A stretch of DNA of 64,000 bases from VRUE01 sp963742535 (GCA_963742535.1 CAVUMC010000002.1:372001-436000); one strand, 5' to 3'; counted from the stretch's first letter, positions 41,742 through 51,376 are shown. Numbers and translations are program-made. Notes: generated by a model from the letters alone, not told the origin.

Positions 41742-42980
41742 GTGAATGGGCCGCCGCCAGCAGAGTGCGACTTCGCCGTAGTCGGCGGCGGAATTCTCGG
41801 CCTGGCCGTCGCCCGCGAGCTGCTGTTCCGGCACCCGGGCGCGCGCCTTTGCGTGCTCGAGGCGAGCGATCGCCTCGGTGCCCACCAGACCGGCCACTCG
41901 AGCGGCGTGATCCATGCCGGCATCTACTACCGGCCCGGCTCGCTCAAGGCGCGCCTCTGCGTCGAAGGGTCGCGGGAGCTATACGCGTACTGCGACGAGC
42001 ACGGCGTCGCCTACGCCAAAGCGGGCAAGCTGATCGTCGCCACGTCAGAGCGCGAGCTCGCCGGCTTGGACGAGCTGGAGCGGCGCGGCAAGGAGAACGG
42101 CGTCGTTGGCCTGCGCCGCCTTAGCGCCGAGGAGATCCACGAGGTCGAGCCCGCCGCGGCAGGGGCCGCGGCCTTGCACTCTCCCGAGACCGGCATCACC
42201 GACTTCAGCCGGATTGCCCACGCATACGCGACCGACGTGGCGGCTGCCGGTGGCAGCGTTCACCTGGGCGCCGCCGTCATCGATCCGGTGAATGGGGCGA
42301 TAGGCAAAGTCGCCCATCCGCCGGGACGGATCGAGCTGCGACATGCCCACGGCGGGACGCGAGCATCGGCAGCCGTCTTTTGCGCTGGCCTCTGGGCCGA
42401 CCGCCTGGCGGTCGCCTGCGGCGCCCCGGCGGATCCGCGGATCGTGCCCTTCCGCGGCGGCTACCTGGAGCTCAGCGGTGACGCCGCCGAGTCGGTGCGG
42501 GCCAACGTCTACCCAGTTCCCGACCCCGACCTGCCCTTCCTCGGCGCCCATCTCACCCGCACCCTCGATGGTCGCCTGCTGATCGGGCCCAGTGCCCTGA
42601 TCGCGCCAGCCCGCGACGCCTATCGCCTCGGGACGATCCGCCGGCGCGACCTAAGCGAAACGCTGTCCTGGCCTGGCACCTGGCGGCTCGCCGCCCGGCA
42701 CTGGCGGGCGGGACTGCGCGAGCTGCGCCACGCCGCCAGCCGACGCGCCTTCGTCGGCGAAGCCGCGCGCATGGTGCCGGCGCTGCGGGGCGCCCGCACG
42801 ATCGCCGCCCCGGCCGGCATCCGCGCCCAGGCTCTGGCGCGCGACGGCACCCTGGTCGACGACTTCGTTGTGCACCGCACCGAGCGCGCGGTCCATGTCC
42901 GCAACGCCCCCTCCCCCGCTGCAACCTCATCACTGCCGCTGGCGCGCCTGATCGCCGATGAGCTGGAAACGCGACAATAG
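41742..42980 (+). CDS. lhgO: L-2-hydroxyglutarate oxidase (FAD-dependent)
   Basis: GTG 41742 gives 412 residues of a DAO-fold flavoprotein. The dinucleotide motif is 'DFAVVGGGILGLAVARELLF', followed by 'LGAHQTGHSSGVIHAGIYY' and 'SLKARLCVEGSRELYAYCDE', which are characteristic of LhgO. 'AVFCAGLWADRLA' and the C-terminal 'GIRAQALARDGTLVDDFVV' also match. It oxidises L-2-hydroxyglutarate to 2-oxoglutarate. It follows ecm by 11 bases and may be co-transcribed. Confidence 0.91.
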   Translation: MNGPPPAECDFAVVGGGILGLAVARELLFRHPGARLCVLEASDRLGAHQTGHSSGVIHAGIYYRPGSLKARLCVEGSRELYAYCDEHGVAYAKAGKLIVATSERELAGLDELERRGKENGVVGLRRLSAEEIHEVEPAAAGAAALHSPETGITDFSRIAHAYATDVAAAGGSVHLGAAVIDPVNGAIGKVAHPPGRIELRHAHGGTRASAAVFCAGLWADRLAVACGAPADPRIVPFRGGYLELSGDAAESVRANVYPVPDPDLPFLGAHLTRTLDGRLLIGPSALIAPARDAYRLGTIRRRDLSETLSWPGTWRLAARHWRAGLRELRHAASRRAFVGEAARMVPALRGARTIAAPAGIRAQALARDGTLVDDFVVHRTERAVHVRNAPSPAATSSLPLARLIADELETRQ

Positions 42981-42984
42981 GCAT

Positions 42985-43551
42985 ATGAGCTCGTTCAACG
43001 GGGATCGCTCAGCTTGGCTGCGCTGCTATCGCTGCTGGTCCCAGAACCTCGAGATCCAACTTCACTACGACGCGATCCGCCGCGTCGATCCTGAAAGCGG
43101 AGTCCTCGCCGAAGGGGTCGACGAGGTCCAAGAGGCGATGGTCCAGTGCGTCGACTGCATGCACGACCAGCCCCACCTGACCTTCCAGGACAACCAAGTG
43201 GTGCCGATCGAGGACCGCTGGGAACGGATGGTCGCCGGCACCCCCTGGGTCGCCTCCTGCACGGTGCGGGTCGATCAGGACCGGGTCGAGGACTGCTCCG
43301 GCCCCGAAGCCGCCGAGTTCCTCACCTACGGCGCCTTCGGCGACGCCGGCGTGCGCGAGTTCTTCACCCACGTCCGCTTCCACAAGCACGACGAAGACCA
43401 GGTCGTCGTTCACGCCCTGGTCGAGCTCTACGCCCGCTCCGCCGAAGAGGCCACCGATGTCCTCGAGGACGCCGCCCAAGGCCCCCTCGAGATCACCTCC
43501 CTAGCCGAGGAGTCCCGCCCCCCGGCCCACGCCTCTGGCGAGGCACATTAA
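42985..43551 (+). CDS. Protein with two CxxC pairs, unknown
   Basis: From ATG 42985, 188 residues. 'RCYRCWSQ' near residue 13 and 'QCVDCMHDQPH' near residue 55 could form one zinc ribbon. The middle has 'RWERMVAGTPWVASCTVRV', and the rest is an alpha/beta domain with 'GVREFFTHVRFHKHDEDQVV'. It starts four bases after lhgO. No family recognised. Confidence 0.7.
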   Translation: MSSFNGDRSAWLRCYRCWSQNLEIQLHYDAIRRVDPESGVLAEGVDEVQEAMVQCVDCMHDQPHLTFQDNQVVPIEDRWERMVAGTPWVASCTVRVDQDRVEDCSGPEAAEFLTYGAFGDAGVREFFTHVRFHKHDEDQVVVHALVELYARSAEEATDVLEDAAQGPLEITSLAEESRPPAHASGEAH

Positions 43552-43645
43552 GGCCGTCTGAGCAAGCAGACCAAGGACGCAGTGAGCGCCGCGTGCTCTG
43601 CACGCAAGGCGAGCGAGGACGCCGGTATGTGCGGGTCAGCGGGCC

Positions 43646-44158
43646 TTAAGCGGGGTTCTTGCGGGGGACGAGGACGAGGCGCTTGAACTCGGCGACGAGG
43701 ACGCCGTCCTGGTTGAGCACGCGGGTGTGGACCTTGACCACGCCGCGGTCGGGCTTCGATTTGGAGGGCTTGACTTCGAGCACCTCGGTCTCGCAGAAGA
43801 GGGTGTCGCCGTGGAAGACCGGGTTGGGGTGGCTGAGGTCTTCGGTTGCCAGGTTGGCGATTGCCTTGCCGGAGACGTCGGAGACCGACATGCCCAGCGC
43901 CAACGAGTAGACGAGCGGACCGACGACGACGTTTTTGCCCTGCTGGGAGCCAGCCGCGTAAACGTCGTTGAGGTGCAGCGGGTGGTGGTTCATCGTGATC
44001 AGGCAGAAGAGGTGGTCGTCCGCCTCGGTCACGGTCTTGGCCGGCCAGTGCTTGTAGATGGCGCCGACCTCGAACTCCTCGAGGTAGCGGCCGTATGCGT
44101 GCGCGCCGGATGCCTCGCGCTCGGCCTGGTCGGTAATCAGCTCATAGGTGTCGCTCAT
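43646..44158 (-). CDS. MaoC-family dehydratase, probable mesaconyl-CoA hydratase-type
   Basis: The 170-residue hot-dog protein has 'YLEEFEVGAIYKHWPAKTVT', 'DDHLFCLITMNHHPLHLNDV' with the catalytic Asp/His pair, 'KNVVVGPLVYSLALGMSVSD' and 'HPNPVFHGDTLFCETEVLEV'. Very similar genes sit in the ccr-meaA cluster of Streptomyces as I remember it, which supports the mesaconyl-CoA hydratase step. (R)-specific enoyl-CoA hydratase is the alternative. Its ATG overlaps the stop of the frameshifted PQQ dehydrogenase (ATGA). Confidence 0.85.
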   Translation of the reverse strand: MSDTYELITDQAEREASGAHAYGRYLEEFEVGAIYKHWPAKTVTEADDHLFCLITMNHHPLHLNDVYAAGSQQGKNVVVGPLVYSLALGMSVSDVSGKAIANLATEDLSHPNPVFHGDTLFCETEVLEVKPSKSKPDRGVVKVHTRVLNQDGVLVAEFKRLVLVPRKNPA

Positions 44159-46898
44159 CGCGTGGAAGGTCTCCTCTGGGTTCTTTGACGGCGCGGGATG
44201 CTATCGGCGGAGTAGACCGCGACGTAGCGCCCGTCGCCGCTCACGGCGAGGGTCTTGCGGCGGGCGCTACCGGCAGCGCGCCCGCTCGCCAGCCATTGCT
44301 TGAAGCGCAGCACCTTTCCACCCCGGGAAACACTGCCCGGGGCGAGCAGGAAGGAGCGTGAGCCGAGCGCCAGCTGGAGCGAGAAGGGCGCCGCTTGGCG
44401 CACCCCGCCGAGGCGCAGCGAAATGCCCCGCGGGCGCGAGGCGAGAGAGATCTGCGCGGTCGGGCTCGCCGTCGGGCTCATTCCGGGAGGCGGTGCCGCG
44501 GCGAAGGCCGAGCCCCGCCCAGGCTCTTCGGGCGGCGCCGGGACGAAGCGGGCGATGAGATCCCGCGACTGGAGGCCGCCGACTTCGTGCACACGGGCAC
44601 CCCCATCGGACCATTCCGAGAAGACGAGTGGCTGGCCGCCGACCGTCGCGGTCGCCGGCGCGGACACCGTCGCCGCGCCACCCGCGATCAGCGTGGCCGC
44701 GAACGGCCCGCTCTGCGAGATGCCGTTGATCGAGAGCGGAATGCCGGCCGGGTCGGATTCGACCCCGACTTCGATCAGGCGCGGGAAGACTTCGAGCGTC
44801 TTCGTGTCGCTGAGCCCACGCGAATCGGTGGCGGTGAAGTCGAGCCGCAGGTGCGAGGGATAGTCGTGCGGAGCAAGGACGAGGCTGCCGCTGGGCGAAT
44901 CGGCGCCGGTCAGCGGGTGTTCGTGGCAGCCGGCCGGGCAGTGGACGAGGGTGAATTCCCAGTGCGCGGTGAGCGGCTTTGCCGCCGAGCCGAATTCGTC
45001 GCCATCGGGATCGCCGGCGGTCGCTTCGTAGTCGAGCGTTTCGCCGATCGCCCATTCGATGCCGGGGTCGGGTGCAAGGATCGTGGCGCTGGGTGGCCCA
45101 AGATCGCCGGGATAAAGAGTCACTTCCCGCACGTCGGCGTGGTTGAAGTCGTCGCTGACGCGCAGCCGCACCGTCACGTTGACCGCTTTGGAGTAAGTGC
45201 GTTCGACCGTCGGCTGGAAAGCGTCGTCGAACTGGCCGTCGCCGTCGAGATCCCAGGCGTAGTGGATTTGGTCGCCTTCACCGAGGTCCGGATCGCTGGA
45301 GGCGGAGGCGTTGAAGTGGACAGTGAGCGGCGCCGCGCCGTAGGTCTTGTCGACCGCGAGCCGGGCGGTGGGTGGCTGGTTGCCGGGGAAATAGCGGATC
45401 TGGACGATGCTGTCGTCGTAGAAATTGGGCACGTAGAGCGCCCCGTCCGCCCCCTCGACGATGTCGACCGGGGTGAAGGATGGCTCGCCGCCTTCGCGCA
45501 GGGCGAAGTCGGCGACGGTGCTCGAGTCGGGCACCCCGCCCGGCCCCGCCTGCATCGACCAGATGCAGCCACGGGCGGCGTCGGAGAAGAAGAGCGCCCC
45601 CTGGAAGGCGGGCGGGAAGGCATCTTCTCCGGCACCCCGGTCGGGTCGTAGAAGGCGAGCCCGGCGACCGCCGAGCCCGGCGTCGGGTCGCAGGCGTCGC
45701 CGGCGAAGGCGTGACCGTCGAAGCCCGGCGCGCTCGGGTGTGGATAGGCGAAGAAGGGCGACCGCACCTGCGCGGGTTCGGCGTAGAGCGATTCGCAGAG
45801 CGGATTCTCGATTGCGTGCCAGCTGGGCTGGAAAGCGTTGCCGCCGCGGGCGCCCTCGTAGCAGGGCCAGCCGAAATTGACCGCCGCCTGGCCGCTGGCC
45901 GGCGGCGAGGTGACGCGGTCGATCTCCTCCCAGAGGTCCTGGCCGACGTCGCCGACGTAGACGTCGTCGGTTCCCGGCCGGATCGTGAAGCGATAGGGGT
46001 TGCGCAACCCGTAAGCGAGGATCCGCCGCGCCCGCACGTCCTCGCCTTCGCTGCCCTGCAGCGGGTCCTGGCTGAACGGATTGTCCGGCAGCGCCGCGCC
46101 GCTATCGGGGTCAACCCGGATGATCGAGCCCCCGTAGTCGGTCGGATCGGCGGCGTCGCCCGGCGTGCGTACGTCCTGGGAGCGAAGCGAGCCACCCTCT
46201 TCGGGCGGGTCGGCACAGGGATTGCCGAGCTGGCCGTGATCGAGCGAGCCCCAGCTGGCGCCGTCGCCACCGCTCATCAGCAGCGCTCCGTCGCGGTCGA
46301 ACTCGATGTCGCCGATCGAGTGGCTGGTGGTCTGCTGGCACCAGCTGTTGACCAGCACGTCCTGGACCGGACTGGTGGCACCGCCGGCGGCGACGCTCGT
46401 CGCCGGATTCAGCTCCACCCGCACCAGGCGACCACTCACCACGCAGTCGATCGAGGTCGTGCCTTCTTCGCAGTCATCGCTGCCGTCGGCGTTGTGGGCA
46501 TGGGTCGAGTCGGCGGAGTCGCCGCCGATCGGGGCGTCGTAGGTGTAGCTGAGGTAAAGGTAGGGCCGGGTCGGGTATTGGGGGTCGAGCTTCATCCCGA
46601 GGATGCCCCGGTCCCCCTTTGCCATCACGTCGGCGAGGATGCTGAGTACCAGGGTCGGCGTCGGGTCTTCGATCGAGTCGAACTCGAGCACGCGGCCGTT
46701 GCGCTCGGCGACGAACATCTTGCCGTCGGGCGCGAAGTCGACCGTGGTCGGCATCTGGAGCCCGTTGCTCCAGCTCGGCGAGGTCGCCTGCGGCAGTGGC
46801 AGCGTGCGTGCCTGGAAGCCGGGCGGCAGCTTCATCGCCTGCGCCGCGGCGGGCGCGACGGCGGTCAGGACCGCGAGCAGGCAGGCGAGGCGACGCAC
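44155..46898 (-). pseudogene. Secreted PQQ-type sugar dehydrogenase-like protein with PKD domain, one frameshift
   Basis: The 5' part has a signal peptide and propeller motifs ('LPPGFQARTLPLP', 'MFVAERNGRVLEFDS', 'GDRGILGMKLDPQY', 'SHSIGDIEFDRDGALLMSGG', 'LRNPYRFTIRPGTDDVYVGD'). Near 45634, in 'GACCCGACCGGGGTGCCGG' read on the minus strand, the frame must shift to give 'AFPPAFQGALFFSDAARGCI'. The 3' part continues with a PKD domain ('NASASSDPDLGEGDQIHYAW') and two further beta domains. Repaired, it would be a paralog of the 35513-38248 protein. GTG 46898 follows directly on the SCP2-like stop. Error or real break cannot be told apart. Confidence 0.8.
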
Positions 46899-47261
46899 TC
46901 AGTGAGCCTTTTTGAGACGGGCCCTTTCCTCTTGGCGTTCGACCACCTGGGCGATCAGCTTCTTCACGTTGGAGTCGCCGCTCGCCTTGATGTGGCCCGT
47001 CTCATACGCCTTGCGGTAGCTCTTCAGGGTGCCGTCCTCGGCCAGCTGGTTGAACTGGGCGCGATCGATCTGGACCAGCACCCGCTCGTCCTGGGCGAGG
47101 TCCTTCTTGATCACCGGGCCGGGGACCTCAACCCGGTAGAGCTGGATGTCGTGTTTGGCCCGCAGTTCGAGGCCGAAGACCAGCTTGAGCTTCTGCAGGG
47201 CGGGGACTTCGGCCTGGAACCGCTCGACCGCCGTCTTGATCAGGTCCGAGGTCGATGCCAT
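46899..47261 (-). CDS. SCP2-like (sterol-carrier fold) protein
   Basis: The 120-residue protein has 'VFGLELRAKHDIQLYRVEVP', 'DERVLVQIDRAQFNQLAEDG' and 'KAYETGHIKASGDSNVKKLI', the usual order of an SCP2 lipid/CoA-binding domain. Such domains bind acyl-CoAs or lipids, and it lies 19 bases after the acyl-CoA dehydrogenase stop, so a helper role in acyl-CoA metabolism is plausible. It abuts the next gene without spacing (TGA then GTG). Confidence 0.75.
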   Translation of the reverse strand: MASTSDLIKTAVERFQAEVPALQKLKLVFGLELRAKHDIQLYRVEVPGPVIKKDLAQDERVLVQIDRAQFNQLAEDGTLKSYRKAYETGHIKASGDSNVKKLIAQVVERQEERARLKKAH

Positions 47262-47280
47262 GTGCTTAGCGACGCTCCAT

Positions 47281-48494
47281 CTAGATCTTGGCCCGGTCGA
47301 GGACCTTGCGGCCGATCACCATGCGCTGGATCTCGGAGGTGCCCTCGCCGATCAGGAGCAGCGGCGCATCGCGGTAGAGGCGCTCGATCTCGTACTCCTT
47401 CGAGTAGCCGTAGCCACCGTGGATGCGGAAGCTTTCCTCGACGCAGAACTTGCCGGTCTCCGAGGCGATCAGCTTCGCCATGCCGGCCTCGAGGTCCGAG
47501 CGCACGCCGGCGTCCTTCATCCGCGCCGCCTTGCGGGTGAGCAGGCGAGCGGCTTCGAGCTGGGTCGCCATGTCGGCGATCTTGAACTGGATCGCCTGGT
47601 GCTTGGCGATTTCCTTGCCGAAGGTTTTGCGTTCCTGGCTGTAGCGCAGGGCCAGCTCCAGGGCGCGCTGGGCGATACCGACGCCGCGGGCGGCGACGTT
47701 GACGCGACCGACCTCGAGCGCGTCCATCATCTGCACGAAGCCCTGGCCGAGCCCCCCTCCTCGCCGCCGAGGATGCGGTCGGGGGCGCACTTGTAGCCGT
47801 CGTAGACGAGCTCGGTCGACTCGACGCCCTTGTAACCCATCTTCTTGATCTTGGGCGGAACGGTCAGGCCGGCGAAGGCGCCCTCGTTGACTTCCTTCCA
47901 GGGCTCCTTCTCGGTGATGAAGCAGGTCATCCCCTTGTAGGGCGGTTCGGCCGAGGTGTCGGTCCTCACCAGCACGAAGACGAGGTCGGAGCCGAGCCCG
48001 TTGGTGACCCACATCTTCTGGCCGTTGAGCTCCCAGTTGCCGTCCTCGCCCTTGGTCGCGGTCGCCTTGATGCCCTGCACGTCGGAGCCGGTCTCGGGCT
48101 CGGAGAGGGAGAAGGCGGCGCGGATCTCGCCGGTCGCCATCCTCGGCAGGTAGCGGTCCTTCTGCTCGTCGGTGCCGAACTTCATCAGCAGGTAGGCGCC
48201 GATGAAGTGGGTGTTGACGACGCCGGAGATCGAGATCCAGCCGCGCGAGAGCTCTTCGACGATCATCGCGTAGGTCGTCAGGTCGAGCCCCATGCCGCCG
48301 TACTCCTCGGGAATCGTCGCGCCGAATAGACCGAGCTCCTTCATCTGCTCGACGATCGGCTCCGGGAAGGAGTCCTCGTGGTCGTAGTGCTCGGCGTTGG
48401 GGATGATCTGCTCGTCGGCGAACTGACGCACCATTTCGGTGATCGCCTGCTGCTCGTCGGTTTGATCGCGGTAAGCGGCGGTATCTACGGCCAT
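47281..48494 (-). pseudogene. Acyl-CoA dehydrogenase, probable methylsuccinyl-CoA type, one frameshift
   Basis: The 5' part from ATG 48494 has 'MKELGLFGATIPEEYGGMGL', 'VNTHFIGAYLLMKFGTDEQK', 'RAAFSLSEPETGSDVQGI' and 'WVTNGLGSDL'. The 3' part has 'DALEVGRVNVAARGVGIAQR', 'AKHQAIQFKIADMATQLEAA', 'RIHGGYGYSKEYEIERLYRD' and 'LIGEGTSEIQR'. The frames meet near 47752 in a run of six G on the coding strand; one more G would restore 'GGEEGGGLGQGFVQMMD'. It closely resembles the dehydrogenase of Streptomyces ccr clusters as I recall it, fitting methylsuccinyl-CoA to mesaconyl-CoA. A homopolymer error is the simplest explanation. Confidence 0.85.
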
Positions 48495-48620
48495 GGCTCC
48501 TAGCTCGGTCTCGGGTTCAAGTCGGGAGTGGAAGGATATCGGCGGCGGCATCTAGTACATACGTCCAGTCTCGGCAGATCTCGATCTCGCCCAATAGCGG
48601 GATCTGACGAGAAGGACACG

Positions 48621-49175
48621 ATGACTTCCAAGCTCGCCTATCCAGTCGCGATCGCGCTCGGCCTCTTCCTGCTGGTCGCGCCGAGCGCAGGCGCCTCGCT
48701 CGTCGCCCCAACGGCGGCCTGCCCTAACCAGACCAATTCGACCGCCTCCCCCGCGGCCCAGGAGCAGGCGATGCGCTGCCTGACCGACTTCGCCCGCACC
48801 CGCGCCGGCCTGGGGGCGCTCACCGACTCCCCCCAGCTCGACCTCTCCTCTGAAGACAAGGGCGCCGACGTCCTGCGCTGCGACAGCTTCAGCCACACCG
48901 CCTGCGGCCGCGAATTCACTTACTGGATGCGCGAAGCGGGCTACATGTCGGAAGCCTGCTGGCGGGTGGGCGAGAACCTCGCCTGGGGGGTTGGCGGCTA
49001 CGGCACTGTGCGCTCGATCTTCCAGGCCTGGCTACGCTCGCCAGAGCACCGCCGCAACATCCTCGGTGACTACGAAGCGCTGGGACTCAGCCGCCAGGTG
49101 GGCACGCTCGAAGGTCACGCCAGCACCGTCGTCTGGACCGCGCACTTCGGCTCTCACTGCGGGGGCGTCTCGTGA
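48621..49175 (+). CDS. Secreted CAP-domain (SCP/PR1, YkwD-like) protein
   Basis: From ATG 48621 (GAAGGA upstream) the 184-residue protein has a signal peptide (cleavage near AGASLV) and one CAP domain. Motifs are 'MRCLTDFARTRAGLGAL', 'GENLAWGVGGYGTVRSIFQA', 'WLRSPEHRRNILGDYEALG' and 'VVWTAHFG'. Six Cys suggest disulphides. CAP proteins of bacteria are secreted with mostly unknown activity. Its stop overlaps the start of the next lipoprotein (GTGA). Confidence 0.87.
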   Translation: MTSKLAYPVAIALGLFLLVAPSAGASLVAPTAACPNQTNSTASPAAQEQAMRCLTDFARTRAGLGALTDSPQLDLSSEDKGADVLRCDSFSHTACGREFTYWMREAGYMSEACWRVGENLAWGVGGYGTVRSIFQAWLRSPEHRRNILGDYEALGLSRQVGTLEGHASTVVWTAHFGSHCGGVS

Positions 49176-49726
49176 AACGCGCTGCGGCAGCAGTATCGGC
49201 ACTCATCGTGGCGACATTGGCGCTCGCACTGCTGGCCAGCTGCGGCGGTGGATCGGATTCCGACTCGAGTACGAGCACAGACCAAACAACCAGCTCGGCT
49301 GGATCGGGTACCGCCCAGATCGTCAGCGCCGCCTCCCTGCGCAAGACCGCATCGAGCGCGATACCGATCTACTGGGCCGGTGAACAGGATGGGGCGAAGC
49401 TGGAGCTGAGCCGCCCCGACAAGGACCGCACCTACGTGCGCTACCTGACCGGGGGCGCGGAAGCAGGAGACAAGAGAGCTGCCTTTCTCACCATTGGCAC
49501 CTACGCGCAGCCGAACGCAGCGGCCTCCTTGCGTCGCCAAGCCAAGCGCTCGGGGGGAACGATCACCCAGGCGCCGCACGACGCCACTGTCTTTTACGAC
49601 CAGAAGCACCCCGGCAGCGTCTACCTCGCCTACCCAAGCTCCCCGGTTGAGGTCGAGGTCTTCGATCCGAGCTTCAAGCGCGCCCTGCGGCTCGTTGAAT
49701 CAGGTCAGATCGTCGCAGTCGAATAA
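49172..49726 (+). CDS. Lipoprotein, unknown
   Basis: GTG 49172 overlaps the CAP gene stop. The 184-residue protein has a lipobox (ALLASC, Cys near residue 24), a Ser/Thr/Asp-rich linker and a globular part with 'SAIPIYWAGEQDGAKLELSR', 'RTYVRYLTGGAEAGDKRAAF' and 'HPGSVYLAYPSSPVEVEVFD'. No known domain is recognised. A perfect hairpin terminator follows 20 bases after the stop. Confidence 0.72.
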   Translation: MKRAAAAVSALIVATLALALLASCGGGSDSDSSTSTDQTTSSAGSGTAQIVSAASLRKTASSAIPIYWAGEQDGAKLELSRPDKDRTYVRYLTGGAEAGDKRAAFLTIGTYAQPNAAASLRRQAKRSGGTITQAPHDATVFYDQKHPGSVYLAYPSSPVEVEVFDPSFKRALRLVESGQIVAVE

Positions 49727-49746
49727 AGGCGACCGCCGCCTAAACA

Positions 49747-49775
49747 CCGCCGCCCATCACAAGGATGGGCGGCGG
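49747..49775. terminator. Perfect 12-bp hairpin between convergent genes
   Basis: CCGCCGCCCATC and GATGGGCGGCGG pair perfectly around ACAAG. It lies between the ends of the lipoprotein and collagen-like genes and can terminate both. Confidence 0.75.
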
Positions 49776-49798
49776 CACTGCGGCGATGTCCGGTTCGA

Positions 49799-51376
49799 CT
49801 ACGGCTGGTAGTCGAGGCGGAAGAACATCCCCGAGACCGTGTTCGGGCTCGAGTTCTCGGTCGCCGAGATCGAGATCGCATCGCCTGCGGCGAACGTCTG
49901 CGTGTTGGTTTTGTCTTCGCAACTCGTCGAGTTGCCTTTGACCGTGCAGGTGATGCCGGTATCGACCGGAGCGGCGACACCCGCCGGATCCCTGCGCACG
50001 GTGAACGTGTAGCTGTCAGCGCCACCAGGCGAGCTGGCCAGGTAGATCCGGAGGTTGCTGACTTTCCCACCTGACGACAGCACTTCCTGGATTGCGGTTT
50101 CGGTCCCGAAGCCCATGTCGATGGCGGGGCCGAAGAACCGGCTGCCCATGCTGTTGGCAAGCGTGGCACCTGAACCGCCACCGCGAATCTCGCGGGCAGC
50201 AGCCGGACCAGCCGGGCCCTGTTCGCCCTGCGGGCCTTTGTCGCCGGTTGCACCCTTGTCGCCGGTTGCACCCTTGTCGCCGGTTGCACCCTTGTTTCCG
50301 TCAGGACCCTTGTCGCCTGTCGGTCCCTTGTCTCCATTGGGACCCTTGTCGCCGGTCGCGCCCTTGTTTCCATCGGGACCCTTGTCGCCGGTTACACCCT
50401 TGTCGCCGGGATCACCTTGGGGACCCTTGTCGCCGGTCGGACCCTTGTCGCCTTCCGGACCTTTCGGCCCAATCGGACCTTCGGTACCGGCGGGACCGGC
50501 CTCGCCCTGGGGACCTTTGTCGCCGGGCTCGCCTTGCGGACCCTTGTCGCCATCGGGACCCTTGTCGCCGACAGCTCCTTGCTCGCCTACCGGGCCTTGC
50601 TCACCAACGGCGCCCTTGTCTCCAGGCTCGCCCTGGGGACCCTTGTCTCCGGGCTCACCCTGGGGGCCTTTGTCACCGGCGGGGCCTTGCTCACCAACGG
50701 CGCCCTTGTCTCCGGGCTCGCCCTGGGGACCCTTGTCGCCGTTCGGACCTTGCTCGCCCTTGTCGCCGGCGGGACCCTTGTCGCCGACGGGACCCTGCTC
50801 GCCTACCGGACCCTTCTCACCGGGATCGCCCTGCGGGCCCTTCTCGCCGACGGGGCCTTGCTCGCCCTTGTCGCCAGCCGGACCCTTGTCGCCCACCGGA
50901 CCTTGCTCGCCGGGGAGACCCTTGTCACCGTTAGGGCCCTTGTCACCTGCGGGACCCTTGTCGCCGTTCGGACCCTTTACGCCAGGATCCCCCTGGGGGC
51001 CCTTGTTGCCGACGGGGCCCTGCTCGCCCGGGAGGCCTTTGTCTCCACGCGGGCCTTTTTCGCCCTGGGCACCAGGTGCCCCAACCGGCCCGGTCGGACC
51101 GGTGGCGCCGCTTTCAGCCGCGGCGCCGAGGACACCCTGACTGTCCGTGGCGGTCAGGAACGTGGCGCTGCGCTCGCTGCTCTTGCAGTGAGTTTTGGCC
51201 GAGACGAGGCGAACCGTGCCCTTGTTCTCGCCGCTGCGCGCGATGCAGAGGTTGATGGCGTTGGAAGAAGCCGCCTGCGCAGACGTGGCAGCCAACGACA
51301 GGCCTGCAAGCAGGCATGCCACGAGGCAAAGAGCCACGCTGCGCAAGCGGAGTGGGGAAGTCGATCGAGCGGTCAT
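49799..51376 (-). CDS. Secreted collagen-like protein with about 100 G-X-Y triplets
   Basis: The 525-residue protein has a signal peptide (cleavage near AQAASS) and a short Cys-containing head (residues about 38-88). An apparently uninterrupted Gly-X-Y stretch (about 90-391) dominated by GDK, GPQ, GEP and GEQ triplets follows, then a 134-residue C-terminal beta domain with 'GKVSNLRIYLASSPGGADSY' and two Cys. Such proteins form collagen-like triple helices at bacterial surfaces, with Lys/Asp/Glu salt bridges replacing hydroxyproline. There is no sortase or anchor motif, so it may be released. AAGGAG lies 9 bases before the ATG. The C-terminal domain may drive trimer formation (inference). Confidence 0.88.
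   Translation of the reverse strand: MTARSTSPLRLRSVALCLVACLLAGLSLAATSAQAASSNAINLCIARSGENKGTVRLVSAKTHCKSSERSATFLTATDSQGVLGAAAESGATGPTGPVGAPGAQGEKGPRGDKGLPGEQGPVGNKGPQGDPGVKGPNGDKGPAGDKGPNGDKGLPGEQGPVGDKGPAGDKGEQGPVGEKGPQGDPGEKGPVGEQGPVGDKGPAGDKGEQGPNGDKGPQGEPGDKGAVGEQGPAGDKGPQGEPGDKGPQGEPGDKGAVGEQGPVGEQGAVGDKGPDGDKGPQGEPGDKGPQGEAGPAGTEGPIGPKGPEGDKGPTGDKGPQGDPGDKGVTGDKGPDGNKGATGDKGPNGDKGPTGDKGPDGNKGATGDKGATGDKGATGDKGPQGEQGPAGPAAAREIRGGGSGATLANSMGSRFFGPAIDMGFGTETAIQEVLSSGGKVSNLRIYLASSPGGADSYTFTVRRDPAGVAAPVDTGITCTVKGNSTSCEDKTNTQTFAAGDAISISATENSSPNTVSGMFFRLDYQP
50204..51109. repeat. Tandem 9-bp-type coding repeats of the collagen-like region
   Basis: On the plus strand the units look like ACCCTTGTCGCCGGT with many variants, corresponding to G-X-Y triplets on the minus strand. 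Several longer blocks (for example coding GDKGPQGEPGDKGAVGEQGP) recur, which points to recombination-driven expansion. This is coding repeat, not a CRISPR array: there are no constant repeats with unique spacers. Confidence 0.85.

Noticed and set aside
45480..47540. 686-codon plus-strand frame across the PQQ dehydrogenase and SCP2-like genes
   Set aside because: Shadow frame; the minus strand carries propeller and SCP2 motifs.
50204..51109. Possible CRISPR-like or satellite array
   Set aside because: The repetition follows the Gly-X-Y codon pattern of a collagen-like gene; there are no constant repeats with unique spacers and no cas genes.
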